Positions 1 to 8,202 of a stretch of 16,115 nt of DNA are shown in pieces. A model generated the notes under the pieces. It had not been told where the DNA came from, ran no database searches, and saw nothing but the letters and a program-made list of their open reading frames with translations. Within the stretch, counting starts at the first letter, position 1. Each line of letters begins with the position of its first letter. The DNA is from CAZGWJ01 sp964529445. Its GTDB lineage: Bacteria; Oederibacteriota; Muellerivitia; Muellerivitales; Muellerivitaceae. The DNA lies in NCBI GenBank assembly GCA_964529445.1, contig CAZGWJ010000063.1, positions 1-16,115 on the forward strand, in the 5' to 3' direction. Both the position numbers and the translations under genes were made by a program.

Positions 1-2016
1 TCGGCCTGCTTCCACATGGGTTCCGCCCACGCGCCGGGCTATCCCCTTTACGTCCTCCTGGGGCATCTCGCACAGGTCATTCCCGTCGGAACCCCGGCTT
101 TCCGGCTTTCGCTCCTGTCCGTTCTCGTCCAGACCGCCGCGTTCCTGCTCCTTTGCACCCTGCTCAACCGTTACTTGAAGTCGTCGTTTCCCGGTACCGA
201 AACGGGCCGAATTTCGATTGGAGCGGCCTTTTTTTTGATGATCTCGCCCCTGGTCCATAACCAGGTCACCTCACCCGAAGTCTATTCGCTGGGCTTGTTC
301 CTGACCGTTTTCCTGGCCCTTTGCCTCCTGGAACCGAACGCGATCAACCTCAAAGCCGCTTCCTTCCTTTTCGGCCTGGCCCTCGGTCACCACCATCTCA
401 TCCTCCTGTTGATTCCCGCCTTGTTATGGGCCTTTCGCGGTTTTCTCGGCAAACCGAAGCAGGTCATCTCAAGTTTCACTTTAACCCTGGCCGGGCTATC
501 CGTTTACCTGGTGTTGCCTCTGAGGGCCGTCCAGAAACCCTTCGCCAACTGGGCGGACCCATCCACGTTCAGCCAGTTCCTGTTCCAGGTCCTGCGCGGC
601 CAATACGGAGGCAACGTGAGATCCGGGGAACTGAAGGACGGTTTTGCCGATCTGGGGATCTACCTGAAGGACCTGGCGTTCGAATCCTGGTTCATCGGTC
701 TGGCGGGCATTCTTTTCGGCCTTTGGGTCGCTCGTCGGCGACTCCCCGTCCCCCTCCTGCTCGGCTTCCTTTCGATGCTGGTCGGCGTGCCGATGCTGAT
801 CCGGGTTCCCGCGGTGGTCGAGAACGCCCGGATCATGGAATCCTTCTTTCCTCCCATGCTCTTGTTGGCAGCCCCCTTCATGGCCCTGGGTTTCCATGCG
901 GCGATCGAGCGCTTGAGGGGCGGCGGGACCCGCCGGGTCGCCTTCTTCTTCCTCCTGGGCCTGCTGGCCTTCCGGGTCATCTGGGCCGCCCCGAGGACGG
1001 ACGCATCCCGCAATCTTTCCGGCGAGGACCTGGGAAGGAACATCCTCCAGTGCATGTCCCTCGGCTCCGTCCTTTACAGCGAGGGGGACAGCGCCACCTT
1101 CCCCCTCGCCTATTTGAAGGGCGTGAAGGGCCTTCGCCCGGATGCGGAGGTCTTCGACAGGACGGGGGGATTGTTCCAGGACCTATACGGCCTGCTCCGC
1201 GCCGAACGCGGGGGCCGGGGCCTGCCGGACCGCGACCTCGTCCTCATCGAGCGTGCCCATGAATCGAGGCATCCGCATCCGGCCGTCTATTACTCGGAGA
1301 AGGAAACGGCGCCCGGAAGGACCCTCGAGTACGCGGGACTCCTTTTCCGGGTGACCGGAGAAGGCGATGCCCGGGAAACGCCCCGACCCGCCTTCCCGGG
1401 CTGGAGCCACCTGCGTCCGGTCCGCGTTCCGCCCCACGCCGATTACCTGTCCCGGGAAGCCGGCTCCCGTTTCCACATCATGCTCGGTGAATACCTGGCC
1501 GGCAGGGACGAGGATGGCGCCCGGCGGGCCTTCGCGGAGGCGGCACGGATCGGACATGATAACGCCCGTCTTTTCATCAATATCGGCGTCGCCCAACTGA
1601 TCCAAGGATGGAACGGGGAGGCCGCACAATCCTTCGAACAGGCGACCCGCCTGGCGCCCACGATGTCCCTGGCCTGGTTCAACCGGGCTTATGCGGCAGA
1701 ACGCCTGGGGGAAACCCGGGAGGCGATCCTCCACTATTCGGAGGCCATCCGACGCGACCCTTCCTCCAACGCCGCCCGGAACAACCTGGCCTACCTCCAC
1801 ATGAAGCTCGGGCAGGTCGACCCGGCCGTCGCTCAATGGGAAGCCGTCCTCCGTCAGGACCCCGGGTTCCTGACGGCCCATCGGGACCTGGGACTGGTAC
1901 TCATCAAGACGAGGCCTGAAGAGGCCCGCGCCCACCTGCGACGCTACCTGCAGGAGGCGCCTTCGGGACCCGGAAGCGATTACGTCCGGAAAGTCCTCGC
2001 GGCGGAAGGCGGATGA
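1..2016 (+). CDS. DUF2723-type multi-pass membrane protein with C-terminal TPR domain (5' end outside window)
   Basis: The frame is open from base 1, and the first in-frame ATG (16) lies inside a conserved motif (GSAHAPGYPLYVLLG), so the true start is upstream and the gene is partial. That motif matches the N-terminal signature of the DUF2723 family, thought to be membrane glycosyltransferase-like (GT-C-type) proteins. From the ATG, residues about 1-330 hold many hydrophobic segments, e.g. SVLVQTAAFLLLCTLL and LLLIPALLWAF. Residues about 335-480 look soluble. Residues about 490-650 are tetratricopeptide repeats (for example NIGVAQLIQGWNGEAAQSFE and WFNRAYAAERLGETREAIL). The fold suggests a transfer of a lipid-linked sugar outside the membrane with TPRs as a docking platform; this is family-based inference and the substrate is unknown. 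The gene ends in TGA 70 bp before the FabD-like gene. Confidence is high for family and low for function. Confidence 0.8.
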   Translation, partial: SACFHMGSAHAPGYPLYVLLGHLAQVIPVGTPAFRLSLLSVLVQTAAFLLLCTLLNRYLKSSFPGTETGRISIGAAFFLMISPLVHNQVTSPEVYSLGLFLTVFLALCLLEPNAINLKAASFLFGLALGHHHLILLLIPALLWAFRGFLGKPKQVISSFTLTLAGLSVYLVLPLRAVQKPFANWADPSTFSQFLFQVLRGQYGGNVRSGELKDGFADLGIYLKDLAFESWFIGLAGILFGLWVARRRLPVPLLLGFLSMLVGVPMLIRVPAVVENARIMESFFPPMLLLAAPFMALGFHAAIERLRGGGTRRVAFFFLLGLLAFRVIWAAPRTDASRNLSGEDLGRNILQCMSLGSVLYSEGDSATFPLAYLKGVKGLRPDAEVFDRTGGLFQDLYGLLRAERGGRGLPDRDLVLIERAHESRHPHPAVYYSEKETAPGRTLEYAGLLFRVTGEGDARETPRPAFPGWSHLRPVRVPPHADYLSREAGSRFHIMLGEYLAGRDEDGARRAFAEAARIGHDNARLFINIGVAQLIQGWNGEAAQSFEQATRLAPTMSLAWFNRAYAAERLGETREAILHYSEAIRRDPSSNAARNNLAYLHMKLGQVDPAVAQWEAVLRQDPGFLTAHRDLGLVLIKTRPEEARAHLRRYLQEAPSGPGSDYVRKVLAAEGG

Positions 2017-2086
2017 CCTCCCGTCTTGTGGGAGCCGTCGCATTTGTGTAACCTGTACATCCGAACTCGAAAGGAATCCCGCTTCC

Positions 2087-3025
2087 ATGGCCCGGCTTGT
2101 CGCCATTTTCCCCAACGAAGGCTCCCAATACGTCGGCATGGGCCGCGAATTCTACGATCGCTCCCTGGCCGCCCGGAAGTATTTCGACGAGGCGGAGAAG
2201 CTCCTCGAATTCAAGATCGCCAAGCTCTGTTTCCTGGGCCCCAAGGAGGAGCAGGACCGGATCGTCAACGCGCAACTCGGTGTTTTCGTCAACGACGTGG
2301 CGTTCTTCGAACTCATGGTCGCCAACCGCCGCAAGGCCGAACTCCTGACCGGCGTGGGGGTCGGGGAAGTGGCCGCCCTCGTGGTCGCCGAAGCCATCCC
2401 CTATGCCAACGCGCTCCAATTCGTCTACAACCGGGCCAAACAGCTGGAGATCCTTCTTTCCGGGCACCGGTCGATCAACCTCCAGGTCGTGGGTTTGCGG
2501 GAGGATGCCCTGATGCCCGCCCTCTCCCGGTCCGAGGGGGAACTGGTCATCACGCATCATCTTTCGCCCGAGAATTTCGCGCTGGTAGGCCCCCGCGAGG
2601 CCGTCGAATCCCTCGAACTGGAATTGCGAGGAGTCCCCAAGATCGCCACCCAGCGTCTCCTCCCCCGGGGGCCCCTCTTCACACCCGAGATGAGGAAATG
2701 GGAGCACGCCCTGGACGTCACTTTCGAGGAGTGCTTCAAGGACGCCAAGATCCGGAACCCCAAGATCATGGTCCATCGGGCTTCCGACGGGGAGCCCGTG
2801 TACACGCCGGAGGACGTCGTCGCCCTCCTCAAGACCCAGCTCTTCAACACCGTTCGCTGGAACCAGGTCGTCGCCAAGGTTTGCGAGCGCGGTTTCCGGA
2901 CCTGGGCGGAATGCGGCCCTGGGAAGGTCTACTCCTCCCTCGTCAAGAAGAACGACAACAACAACCGCGTGACGAACGTGGAGGACGTCAAGTCCCTGGC
3001 CCTGATGGTCAAGCTCACCGTCTGA
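2087..3025 (+). CDS. FabD/acyltransferase-fold protein lacking catalytic Ser and His (probable pseudoenzyme)
   Basis: This 312-aa protein follows the length and layout of malonyl-CoA:ACP transacylase (FabD) throughout: FPNEGSQYVGMG at 8-19 (family FPGQGSQ.VGMG), an Arg at 116 in the position of the malonyl-carboxylate Arg, and a C-terminal LFNTVRWNQ...AECGPGKVYSSLVKK (family pVrW.e...E.GPGkvL..L). The active-site positions are changed. The nucleophile elbow GHSLGE reads GVGVGE (89-94), so Ser is Gly91. PFHSxxM reads PLFTPEM (196-202), so the catalytic His is Phe198. The oxyanion Gln of GQGSQ is Glu11. The frame is intact and codon use is like its neighbours, so this does not look like a decaying gene. 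It is unlikely to transfer malonyl groups by the known mechanism; an ACP- or CoA-binding or scaffold role is inference. The start is the ATG after an AAGGA at 2071-2075. No other fatty-acid genes are nearby. Confidence 0.8.
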   Translation: MARLVAIFPNEGSQYVGMGREFYDRSLAARKYFDEAEKLLEFKIAKLCFLGPKEEQDRIVNAQLGVFVNDVAFFELMVANRRKAELLTGVGVGEVAALVVAEAIPYANALQFVYNRAKQLEILLSGHRSINLQVVGLREDALMPALSRSEGELVITHHLSPENFALVGPREAVESLELELRGVPKIATQRLLPRGPLFTPEMRKWEHALDVTFEECFKDAKIRNPKIMVHRASDGEPVYTPEDVVALLKTQLFNTVRWNQVVAKVCERGFRTWAECGPGKVYSSLVKKNDNNNRVTNVEDVKSLALMVKLTV

Positions 3026-3049
3026 TCGTCCTTCCCGCCCGAGGAACCC

Positions 3050-5014
3050 ATGCCCCTGGTCGCCCTACTCGTCCTTCTCCTGGCATCGGCCGCCGACGCC
3101 GCGGTCTCCACCGCTCCCGTTCCGGCCCTGGTCCCGAACCGGGCTCCCGCCCCGAGGGCGGCGAACCTTCTCATGGTCGGTTTCCGGGACGAGGCGCCCT
3201 CGACCGTTCGCCATTCCACGCGAAGCGATTTCGGCGCCGAACTGGTCCATCGCCGGTCGCTCTACGAGCTCTGGTCCCTTCCCGCCGAATACCCGCCCGC
3301 CCAGGTGGCGCTGGCCCTGAAGGAATCCCCCCAGGTGGCGTGGGCTTCGCGGGTGCTCCGGATGCGGGCCCATCTGGCGCCCAATGATCCCCATTTCGTG
3401 GGTTCGCCCTCCCGGGCGGGGAGTTGTCTTCCCGATCAATGGGGCGCCTTCCGGATCGCCCTCCCGAAGGCCTGGGACTATACCCAGGGATCCACGGACG
3501 TCGTCGTGGCGGTCGTCGACAGCGGAGTGGCCCATTCGCACCCCCAACTTCGGGGACGGCTCTGGAAAAACGGCGGCGAGAAGCCGGGCAATCTCCTGGA
3601 CGACGACGGGAACGGATCCATCGACGATACCTCGGGTTACGATTTCGCCGGAAGTAATGCGGGAGGCCCCGACGACGACCCCCTCTCGGAGGACCCCGAA
3701 CCGGATATCGCCTGCGGACCGGCTTTCCCCTGCGATCCTTCCTTGGGCAACGGGATACAGGATGCCGAAGGTTACAGTCCCTTCCAGCCCGACGCTTTCG
3801 CCTCCCACGGCACGAAAGTGGCGGGGCTTATCGCGGCCAATACCGATGACCACCAGGGATACGCCGGGGTCGATTGGTACTGCCGCATCATGGACGTGAG
3901 GGCGGGCAATGCCGAGGGCACGGCCTTCAACCTGGACGTCGTGGACGCGATCTCCTACGCCGTCCTGAACGGGTCCCGGGTCGTGTACCTGGCCTACGGC
4001 AGCGACGAACCCGAACCGGCCGTCGACGCCGCGGTCGCCTGGGCGGTCCGACAGGGGGTCGTCGTGGTCGCCCCGGCGGGGAACGGCGGGAAGAGGGGCG
4101 CGAGCCACCCTGCGGCCCTCGCCACTCCGTGCGGCCTGATCGGTGTGGCGGCCAGCGATCCGGATGACCGTTTGGCCCCCTTTTCCTCGTTCGGAGTGGG
4201 CGTGGACCTCATGGCACCCGGGACGGACATCCGCGGGCTGGGCGTGAACACGGTTTTCCAGGCCACCGCCACCCCCGTGGACGCCCCCGGTGCGGTCCGG
4301 GGCGTGGATTGCACCCTTCCGAACGGGTCCTCGTTGGCCGCGGCTTATGTGGCCGGTGCCGCCGCCCTCCTGCTGGCCTTGGATCCGAACCTCGCTCCTG
4401 GACAGGTTGAATCCCTCCTGGTGACCGGATGCGACCGTTTCCACGATCCTGTTCCCGGGCGACCTCGCTACGGACGCCTGAATGTTGCGGGCGCCCTGCG
4501 TGCCCTCCAGTCCTACACGCCGACACCGCCTTATTACACCCCGACTCCGACATGGTCCCCCACCCCATCGGATACCCCGACCGTGACGGGGACCGCCACG
4601 GTCACCGGTACCGCCACGGAGACTCCCACTCCAACCCCCTCGTCGACAGGTACCCTGACCCCTGAGAACACGTCCACACCCACGAGAACCCCCTATCCCA
4701 GCCGATCACCGACCCCCACCCCACACCCGAAGGACCCTTCGGTTTCCGTTTTTCCCGATCCGGCAAGAGGCAAGAACGTCACTTTCCGCTTCAAGGTCCC
4801 GATCGTCTCGGAACTGACCTTGGAGGTGTATGACCGCTATGGAGCCCCGGTGACGTTCTTCGAAAGGACCGGGGAAGGGTGGGTCGATTTCGTCCTGCCG
4901 CTCAAGGGATTGGCGAACGGTATATACACCTACCATGCGACCTCCCGGAACAGCGTGAACGGCCGGATCGTCCAGATGCGGAACCGTAAATTCGTGGTCC
5001 TTCGGGACGAATAG
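3050..5014 (+). CDS. Secreted subtilisin-like serine protease (S8) with T/P-rich linker and C-terminal beta-domain
   Basis: The 654-aa protein begins with a hydrophobic export signal (LVALLVLLLASAADAA, 3-18). The peptidase S8 catalytic set is present: Asp157 in VVVAVVDSGVAHSHP, His253 in ASHGTKVAGLIA, the oxyanion Asn345 in APAGNGG, and Ser428 in NGSSLAAAYVAG. The Ser motif differs from the usual GTSMAAPHVAG (T to S, M to L, P to A) but keeps Ser. A propeptide-like segment (about 35-110) precedes the catalytic domain. Residues about 488-563 form a Thr/Pro-rich linker. The last about 85 residues (VFPDPARGKNVTFRF...LANGIYTYHA) resemble FlgD-type Ig or secretion-sorting C-terminal domains. It is probably exported to the cell surface or medium. 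The start is fixed: the upstream gene's TGA lies in the same frame eight codons before, and this is the only start codon between, with GAGGA 5 nt ahead. Confidence 0.88.
   Translation: MPLVALLVLLLASAADAAVSTAPVPALVPNRAPAPRAANLLMVGFRDEAPSTVRHSTRSDFGAELVHRRSLYELWSLPAEYPPAQVALALKESPQVAWASRVLRMRAHLAPNDPHFVGSPSRAGSCLPDQWGAFRIALPKAWDYTQGSTDVVVAVVDSGVAHSHPQLRGRLWKNGGEKPGNLLDDDGNGSIDDTSGYDFAGSNAGGPDDDPLSEDPEPDIACGPAFPCDPSLGNGIQDAEGYSPFQPDAFASHGTKVAGLIAANTDDHQGYAGVDWYCRIMDVRAGNAEGTAFNLDVVDAISYAVLNGSRVVYLAYGSDEPEPAVDAAVAWAVRQGVVVVAPAGNGGKRGASHPAALATPCGLIGVAASDPDDRLAPFSSFGVGVDLMAPGTDIRGLGVNTVFQATATPVDAPGAVRGVDCTLPNGSSLAAAYVAGAAALLLALDPNLAPGQVESLLVTGCDRFHDPVPGRPRYGRLNVAGALRALQSYTPTPPYYTPTPTWSPTPSDTPTVTGTATVTGTATETPTPTPSSTGTLTPENTSTPTRTPYPSRSPTPTPHPKDPSVSVFPDPARGKNVTFRFKVPIVSELTLEVYDRYGAPVTFFERTGEGWVDFVLPLKGLANGIYTYHATSRNSVNGRIVQMRNRKFVVLRDE
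4511..4738 (+). repeat. Low-complexity Thr/Pro-rich coding repeat (protease linker)
   Basis: This is an imperfect run of ACN-CCN (Thr-Pro) codons interrupted by short TVTGTATVTGTATET units, translating to about 76 residues of T, P and S. It joins the protease catalytic domain to the C-terminal beta-domain and is probably an extended, possibly O-glycosylated spacer; the glycosylation is inference. Confidence 0.75.
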
Positions 5015-5071
5015 GGCCCAAACCGCCGCGCACAAGCAAGATGGAGCCCCGAACGTCAGGAATTGCCTTCG

Positions 5072-5100
5072 TTGACAGGATATAAATCGAACCGTATCAT
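5072..5100 (+). promoter_or_regulatory. Sigma70-type promoter of the der-plsY-gpsA-HU-merR operon
   Basis: TTGACA (5072-5077, perfect -35), a 17-bp spacer and TATCAT (5095-5100, five of six matches to TATAAT) predict transcription from about 5107. This leaves a leader of about 35 nt before the TTG start at 5142. Any upstream TTG at 5100 would fall in the -10 box, so the promoter decides the start of der. Confidence 0.75.
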
Positions 5101-5141
5101 TGTTTTGGCGTGTTTTTATTCGCGCGAGGCGGTTCGATTCC

Positions 5142-6524
5142 TTGATTTCCCTACCCTTGGTCCTGATCGTGGGCCGGCCAAACGTCGGCAAATCGACCCT
5201 TTTCAACCGGCTGATAGGCAAATCGATCGCCTTGGTCGACGACCGGCCCGGATCGACCCGCGACCTCCGGGAGGGAACCGTCACCTGGAACGGCCGCTCT
5301 TTCCAGGTCCTTGATTCGGGCGGCTGGGTCCCCGGCGAGAATGACCCCATCGCCGGACAGATCGCCCGGAATCTGGATGAAAAGGCGCGACACGCCTCCA
5401 TTCTTCTCTGGCTTTCCGACGCGAAGGACGGCGTCACGGCGGCTGACGAGATCCTGGGACGCCATCTCCGTCGGTTCGGGGTTCCCATCGTGTTGGCCGC
5501 CAATAAGTCCGATCGTTACGAGCGTTTCGAGCAGTACGCGGCCGATTTCGCCCGCCTGGGTGTCGATCCGACGGTTCCCATCTCGGCCTCCCATGGGATC
5601 GGCATCGACGACCTGCTCGACCACCTGTTGCCCCTTCTTCCGAACCGTGTCGAGGGGAACGATCCTTCGGCTCCTGCCGATCCGGACCCCTCCGCGCCCT
5701 TGAGGGTCACCCTCCTGGGCAAACCCAACGTCGGAAAATCCACCCTGGCCAACTCGCTCCTGGGCGAAAAGCGGCTTCTCGTGGACGGCACCCCGGGCAC
5801 CACCCACGATGCCGTCGAGATCCCCTTCGAGAGGGAAGGGCATCGGTGGATCCTCGTCGATACGGCGGGCCTGCGTTCCCCGAAGAAGCTGGATTCCCGC
5901 ATCGAGCATTTATCCGTCCACCAGACCCTCCAGGCCCTCCAAACCTGCCAGGTCGCCCTTTTCCTGGTGGATGGCGAGAAGGGCATCACCCAGCAGGATG
6001 TGGCCATCGGCCGGACCATCGAGGAGTCCTTCCGTCCGGTGGTCATCCTCATCAACAAATGGGACGCCCACCCCAAGGGCATGGAGCAATCCTGGGCCGA
6101 GAAGATCACCAAAAGACACCTGAAATCCCTGTACCACGCGCCCGTGATCTTCATCTCGTCCTTGTCGGGATACAACCTGCCCGCCATCCTCCCGGAAGCC
6201 CGTTCGGTCTACGAGGAGAGCCTGAGCAAGATCCCCACCGGAAAACTGAACGACGTCCTTCACCAGGCCGTTTCCAAGCAGCCTCCGACGGCCAAGAAGG
6301 GGCATTTCCTCAAGGTCCTTTACGGGTACCAGCGCAAGGGACATCCTCCCGCCGTCGAGATCATCGCCAACCACCCGGAAAGCACCCGGACCTCCTACGT
6401 GCGGTACCTGGAGGACGAGATCCGGAACGCCTTCGACATGAAACGGACCCCCCTGCAGGTGGTGATGAAACTCAAGAAGCAGGCCCACAAGAAGAATCCC
6501 AAAAAGAGGATCGTGAGGCGATGA
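5142..6524 (+). CDS. der: Ribosome-assembly GTPase Der (EngA)
   Basis: The 460-aa protein has the Der layout of two GTPase domains in tandem and a C-terminal KH-like domain. Domain 1 has P-loop GRPNVGKST (11-19), the G3 variant DSGGW and G4 NKSD. Domain 2 has P-loop GKPNVGKST (about 193-201), DTAGLR and NKWD. The C-terminus reads YGYQRKGHPPAVEIIANHP..., typical of the KH domain. Der acts in maturation of the 50S subunit. I chose the TTG at 5142 because it gives the usual short lead (MISLPLVLIVGRPNVGKS), has GAGGCGG upstream, and lies about 35 nt downstream of the predicted transcription start. An alternative TTG at 5157 lacks a Shine-Dalgarno sequence. The gene ends TGA inside ATGA, overlapping plsY. 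Confidence 0.95.
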   Translation: MISLPLVLIVGRPNVGKSTLFNRLIGKSIALVDDRPGSTRDLREGTVTWNGRSFQVLDSGGWVPGENDPIAGQIARNLDEKARHASILLWLSDAKDGVTAADEILGRHLRRFGVPIVLAANKSDRYERFEQYAADFARLGVDPTVPISASHGIGIDDLLDHLLPLLPNRVEGNDPSAPADPDPSAPLRVTLLGKPNVGKSTLANSLLGEKRLLVDGTPGTTHDAVEIPFEREGHRWILVDTAGLRSPKKLDSRIEHLSVHQTLQALQTCQVALFLVDGEKGITQQDVAIGRTIEESFRPVVILINKWDAHPKGMEQSWAEKITKRHLKSLYHAPVIFISSLSGYNLPAILPEARSVYEESLSKIPTGKLNDVLHQAVSKQPPTAKKGHFLKVLYGYQRKGHPPAVEIIANHPESTRTSYVRYLEDEIRNAFDMKRTPLQVVMKLKKQAHKKNPKKRIVRR

Positions 6525-7183
6525 CGACCGCGACCCCCTGGATCCTCACGGCACTGGGCGCCTACCTCCTCGGCTCCATCCCGACGGGCTACCTGATGAT
6601 GAAATGGGGCAAGGGTCTCGATGTCCGAACGGTGGGGAGCGGCAACATCGGCATGACCAACGTATGGCGGGCGGCCGGCTGGAAATGGGGCGTCCCGGTC
6701 CTCTTCCTGGACATCCTGAAGGGTTTTCTCGCGGTCTCGGTCCCGCAATGGGTGCTCGCTTCCGGATCGCTCGCGCCGACTTCCCCGTCCACGGCGTATT
6801 CCGTCCTGGGTGGCGTTTGCGTCATGTTGGGCAACATCTTCCCGGTCTTTTTGGGCTTCAAGGGCGGCAAAGGCGTAGGGGTCGGGATCGGGATCTTCGG
6901 AACGCTCCTCCCCGGGCCCACTGCCTGCGCGATCGGGGCGTTCACGGTGACGATCCTGGCCTTCCGCATGATCTCGGCGGGCAGTCTGGCCGGGGTCCTG
7001 ACGATGGCGACGGCGGGCGTCTGGATGCGCGGCGGGATCGACATCGTCTCCGCGTTCGGCATCCTGGCCGCCATGGTCGTGACGTGGACCCATCGAAGCA
7101 ACATCCGCCGCATCCTCTCGGGGACGGAGAATCGCATCGGCGCCAAGGTGAAAACGGCGGCCGGGAAGGGAAGACGCCCATGA
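6521..7183 (+). CDS. plsY: Acyl-phosphate:glycerol-3-phosphate acyltransferase PlsY
   Basis: This 220-aa integral membrane protein transfers an acyl group from acyl-phosphate to sn-glycerol-3-phosphate, the first acylation of phospholipid synthesis in most bacteria. The three conserved PlsY loops are visible: GSIPTGYL with GSGNIGMTNVWRAAG near the N-terminus, DILKGFLAV, and GNIFPVFLGFKGGKGVGVGIG in the middle. Hydrophobic segments fit about five membrane spans. The start ATG overlaps the der stop (ATGA) and the stop overlaps the gpsA start (ATGA), so translation of the three genes is probably coupled. The next gene, gpsA, supplies its substrate glycerol-3-phosphate, which supports the assignment. 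Confidence 0.95.
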   Translation: MTTATPWILTALGAYLLGSIPTGYLMMKWGKGLDVRTVGSGNIGMTNVWRAAGWKWGVPVLFLDILKGFLAVSVPQWVLASGSLAPTSPSTAYSVLGGVCVMLGNIFPVFLGFKGGKGVGVGIGIFGTLLPGPTACAIGAFTVTILAFRMISAGSLAGVLTMATAGVWMRGGIDIVSAFGILAAMVVTWTHRSNIRRILSGTENRIGAKVKTAAGKGRRP

Positions 7184-8202
7184 GACTGGCGGTCCTGGGC
7201 GGGGGAAGTTGGGGGATCACGCTGGCCCTGCATCTCCACGACGCGGGCCACGAAATCCGGCTTTGGGAGTACGATCCGACAGCGGCCCTGCGGCTCACGA
7301 AGGACCGCGGGAACGATGTCCTGCTTCCCGGGGTCCGCCTGCCTACCGGGATCCCCGTCTCCAACGACCTGACGGAGACCCTCCCGGGCATGGAGGGCGT
7401 CGTCTTCGCCGTTCCCTCGCACGGAATGCGCTGGACCGCCGAGTCATCCGGTCCCCATTGGCCCCGGGGCGCCTGGGCGGTCTCCGTCAGCAAGGGGCTC
7501 GAGGAAACGACCCATCTCCGCATGAGCCAGGTCCTGGAAGCGGCCCTTCCTGCCGGAACCCGTGTGGCGGCCCTTTCGGGGCCGAGCCATGCCGAAGAAG
7601 TATCCCGCCGGATCCCGACCACCCTCGTGGCGGCCTCCAACGACGGAAGCTTGGCGGTCCGGATCCAGGACGCCTTCCATTCCCCGGCCCTGAGGGTCTA
7701 CACCTCGGGCGACCTGGTCGGCGTCGAACTGGGCGGCGCGCTGAAGAACATCATCGCCATCGCGGCGGGCATCCTGGACGGCCTCGGGATGGGGGACAAC
7801 ACGAAGGCCGCGCTCATGACGCGGGGCTTGCACGAGATCACCCGTTTGGGAGTCACCCTCGGGGCGCGGGAGAAGACCTTCTCAGGCCTGACGGGCATGG
7901 GGGACCTCGTCGTCACCTGCATGAGCCGCCACAGCCGGAACCGTCTCATCGGGGAGAAGATCGGTGCCGGCGCCACCCTCCAGAAAGCCCTTGCCGAGAT
8001 GGTCATGGTGGCCGAGGGTGTCCGGGCCACCCGCTCGGCTTACGAACTGGCGGAACGCTCGGGAGTCGACGTACCTATCATTTCCGAGGTGTACCGGGTG
8101 CTCTTCGAGGACAAACCCGCCTCACGGGCGATCAAGGACCTTTTCGCGCGATCCGCCAAACCCGAGCACGACGGGGACGGCGAGGAGGAACCCGATGTCT
8201 AG
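7180..8202 (+). CDS. gpsA: Glycerol-3-phosphate dehydrogenase [NAD(P)+]
   Basis: The 340-aa enzyme reduces dihydroxyacetone phosphate to sn-glycerol-3-phosphate in the cytoplasm. The NAD(P)-binding motif VLGGGSWGITLA is at 5-16. SVSKGLE, SGPSHAEEV, the catalytic-Lys segment GGALKNIIAIAAGILDGL and SGLTGMGDLVVTC..HSRNR are all present and in family order. The last about 15 residues form an acidic tail (EHDGDGEEEPDV), longer than typical GpsA. Its GAG-GAG-GAA codons also supply the Shine-Dalgarno sequence of the following gene. ATG overlaps the plsY stop. Confidence 0.95.
   Translation: MRLAVLGGGSWGITLALHLHDAGHEIRLWEYDPTAALRLTKDRGNDVLLPGVRLPTGIPVSNDLTETLPGMEGVVFAVPSHGMRWTAESSGPHWPRGAWAVSVSKGLEETTHLRMSQVLEAALPAGTRVAALSGPSHAEEVSRRIPTTLVAASNDGSLAVRIQDAFHSPALRVYTSGDLVGVELGGALKNIIAIAAGILDGLGMGDNTKAALMTRGLHEITRLGVTLGAREKTFSGLTGMGDLVVTCMSRHSRNRLIGEKIGAGATLQKALAEMVMVAEGVRATRSAYELAERSGVDVPIISEVYRVLFEDKPASRAIKDLFARSAKPEHDGDGEEEPDV
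8183..8189 (+). promoter_or_regulatory. Shine-Dalgarno of the HU/IHF gene inside gpsA
   Basis: The GAGGAGG core stands about 5 nt before ATG 8195. It lies in the codons for the glutamates of the GpsA acidic tail, so the tail sequence may be kept partly for translation of the next gene. It also decides the HU start over the longer in-frame ORF from 7964. Confidence 0.7.

Noticed and set aside
2018..2034. CTCCC-GTCTTGT-GGGAG hairpin as terminator between the DUF2723 and FabD-like genes
   Set aside because: Only five base pairs and no U-run follows.
1183..2139. Long antisense ORF opposite the DUF2723/TPR gene
   Set aside because: No domain pattern; it arises from codon bias of the plus-strand gene.
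3065..4444. Long minus-strand ORF of 459 aa opposite the protease
   Set aside because: A GC-rich shadow frame; the plus strand has the complete subtilase motifs.
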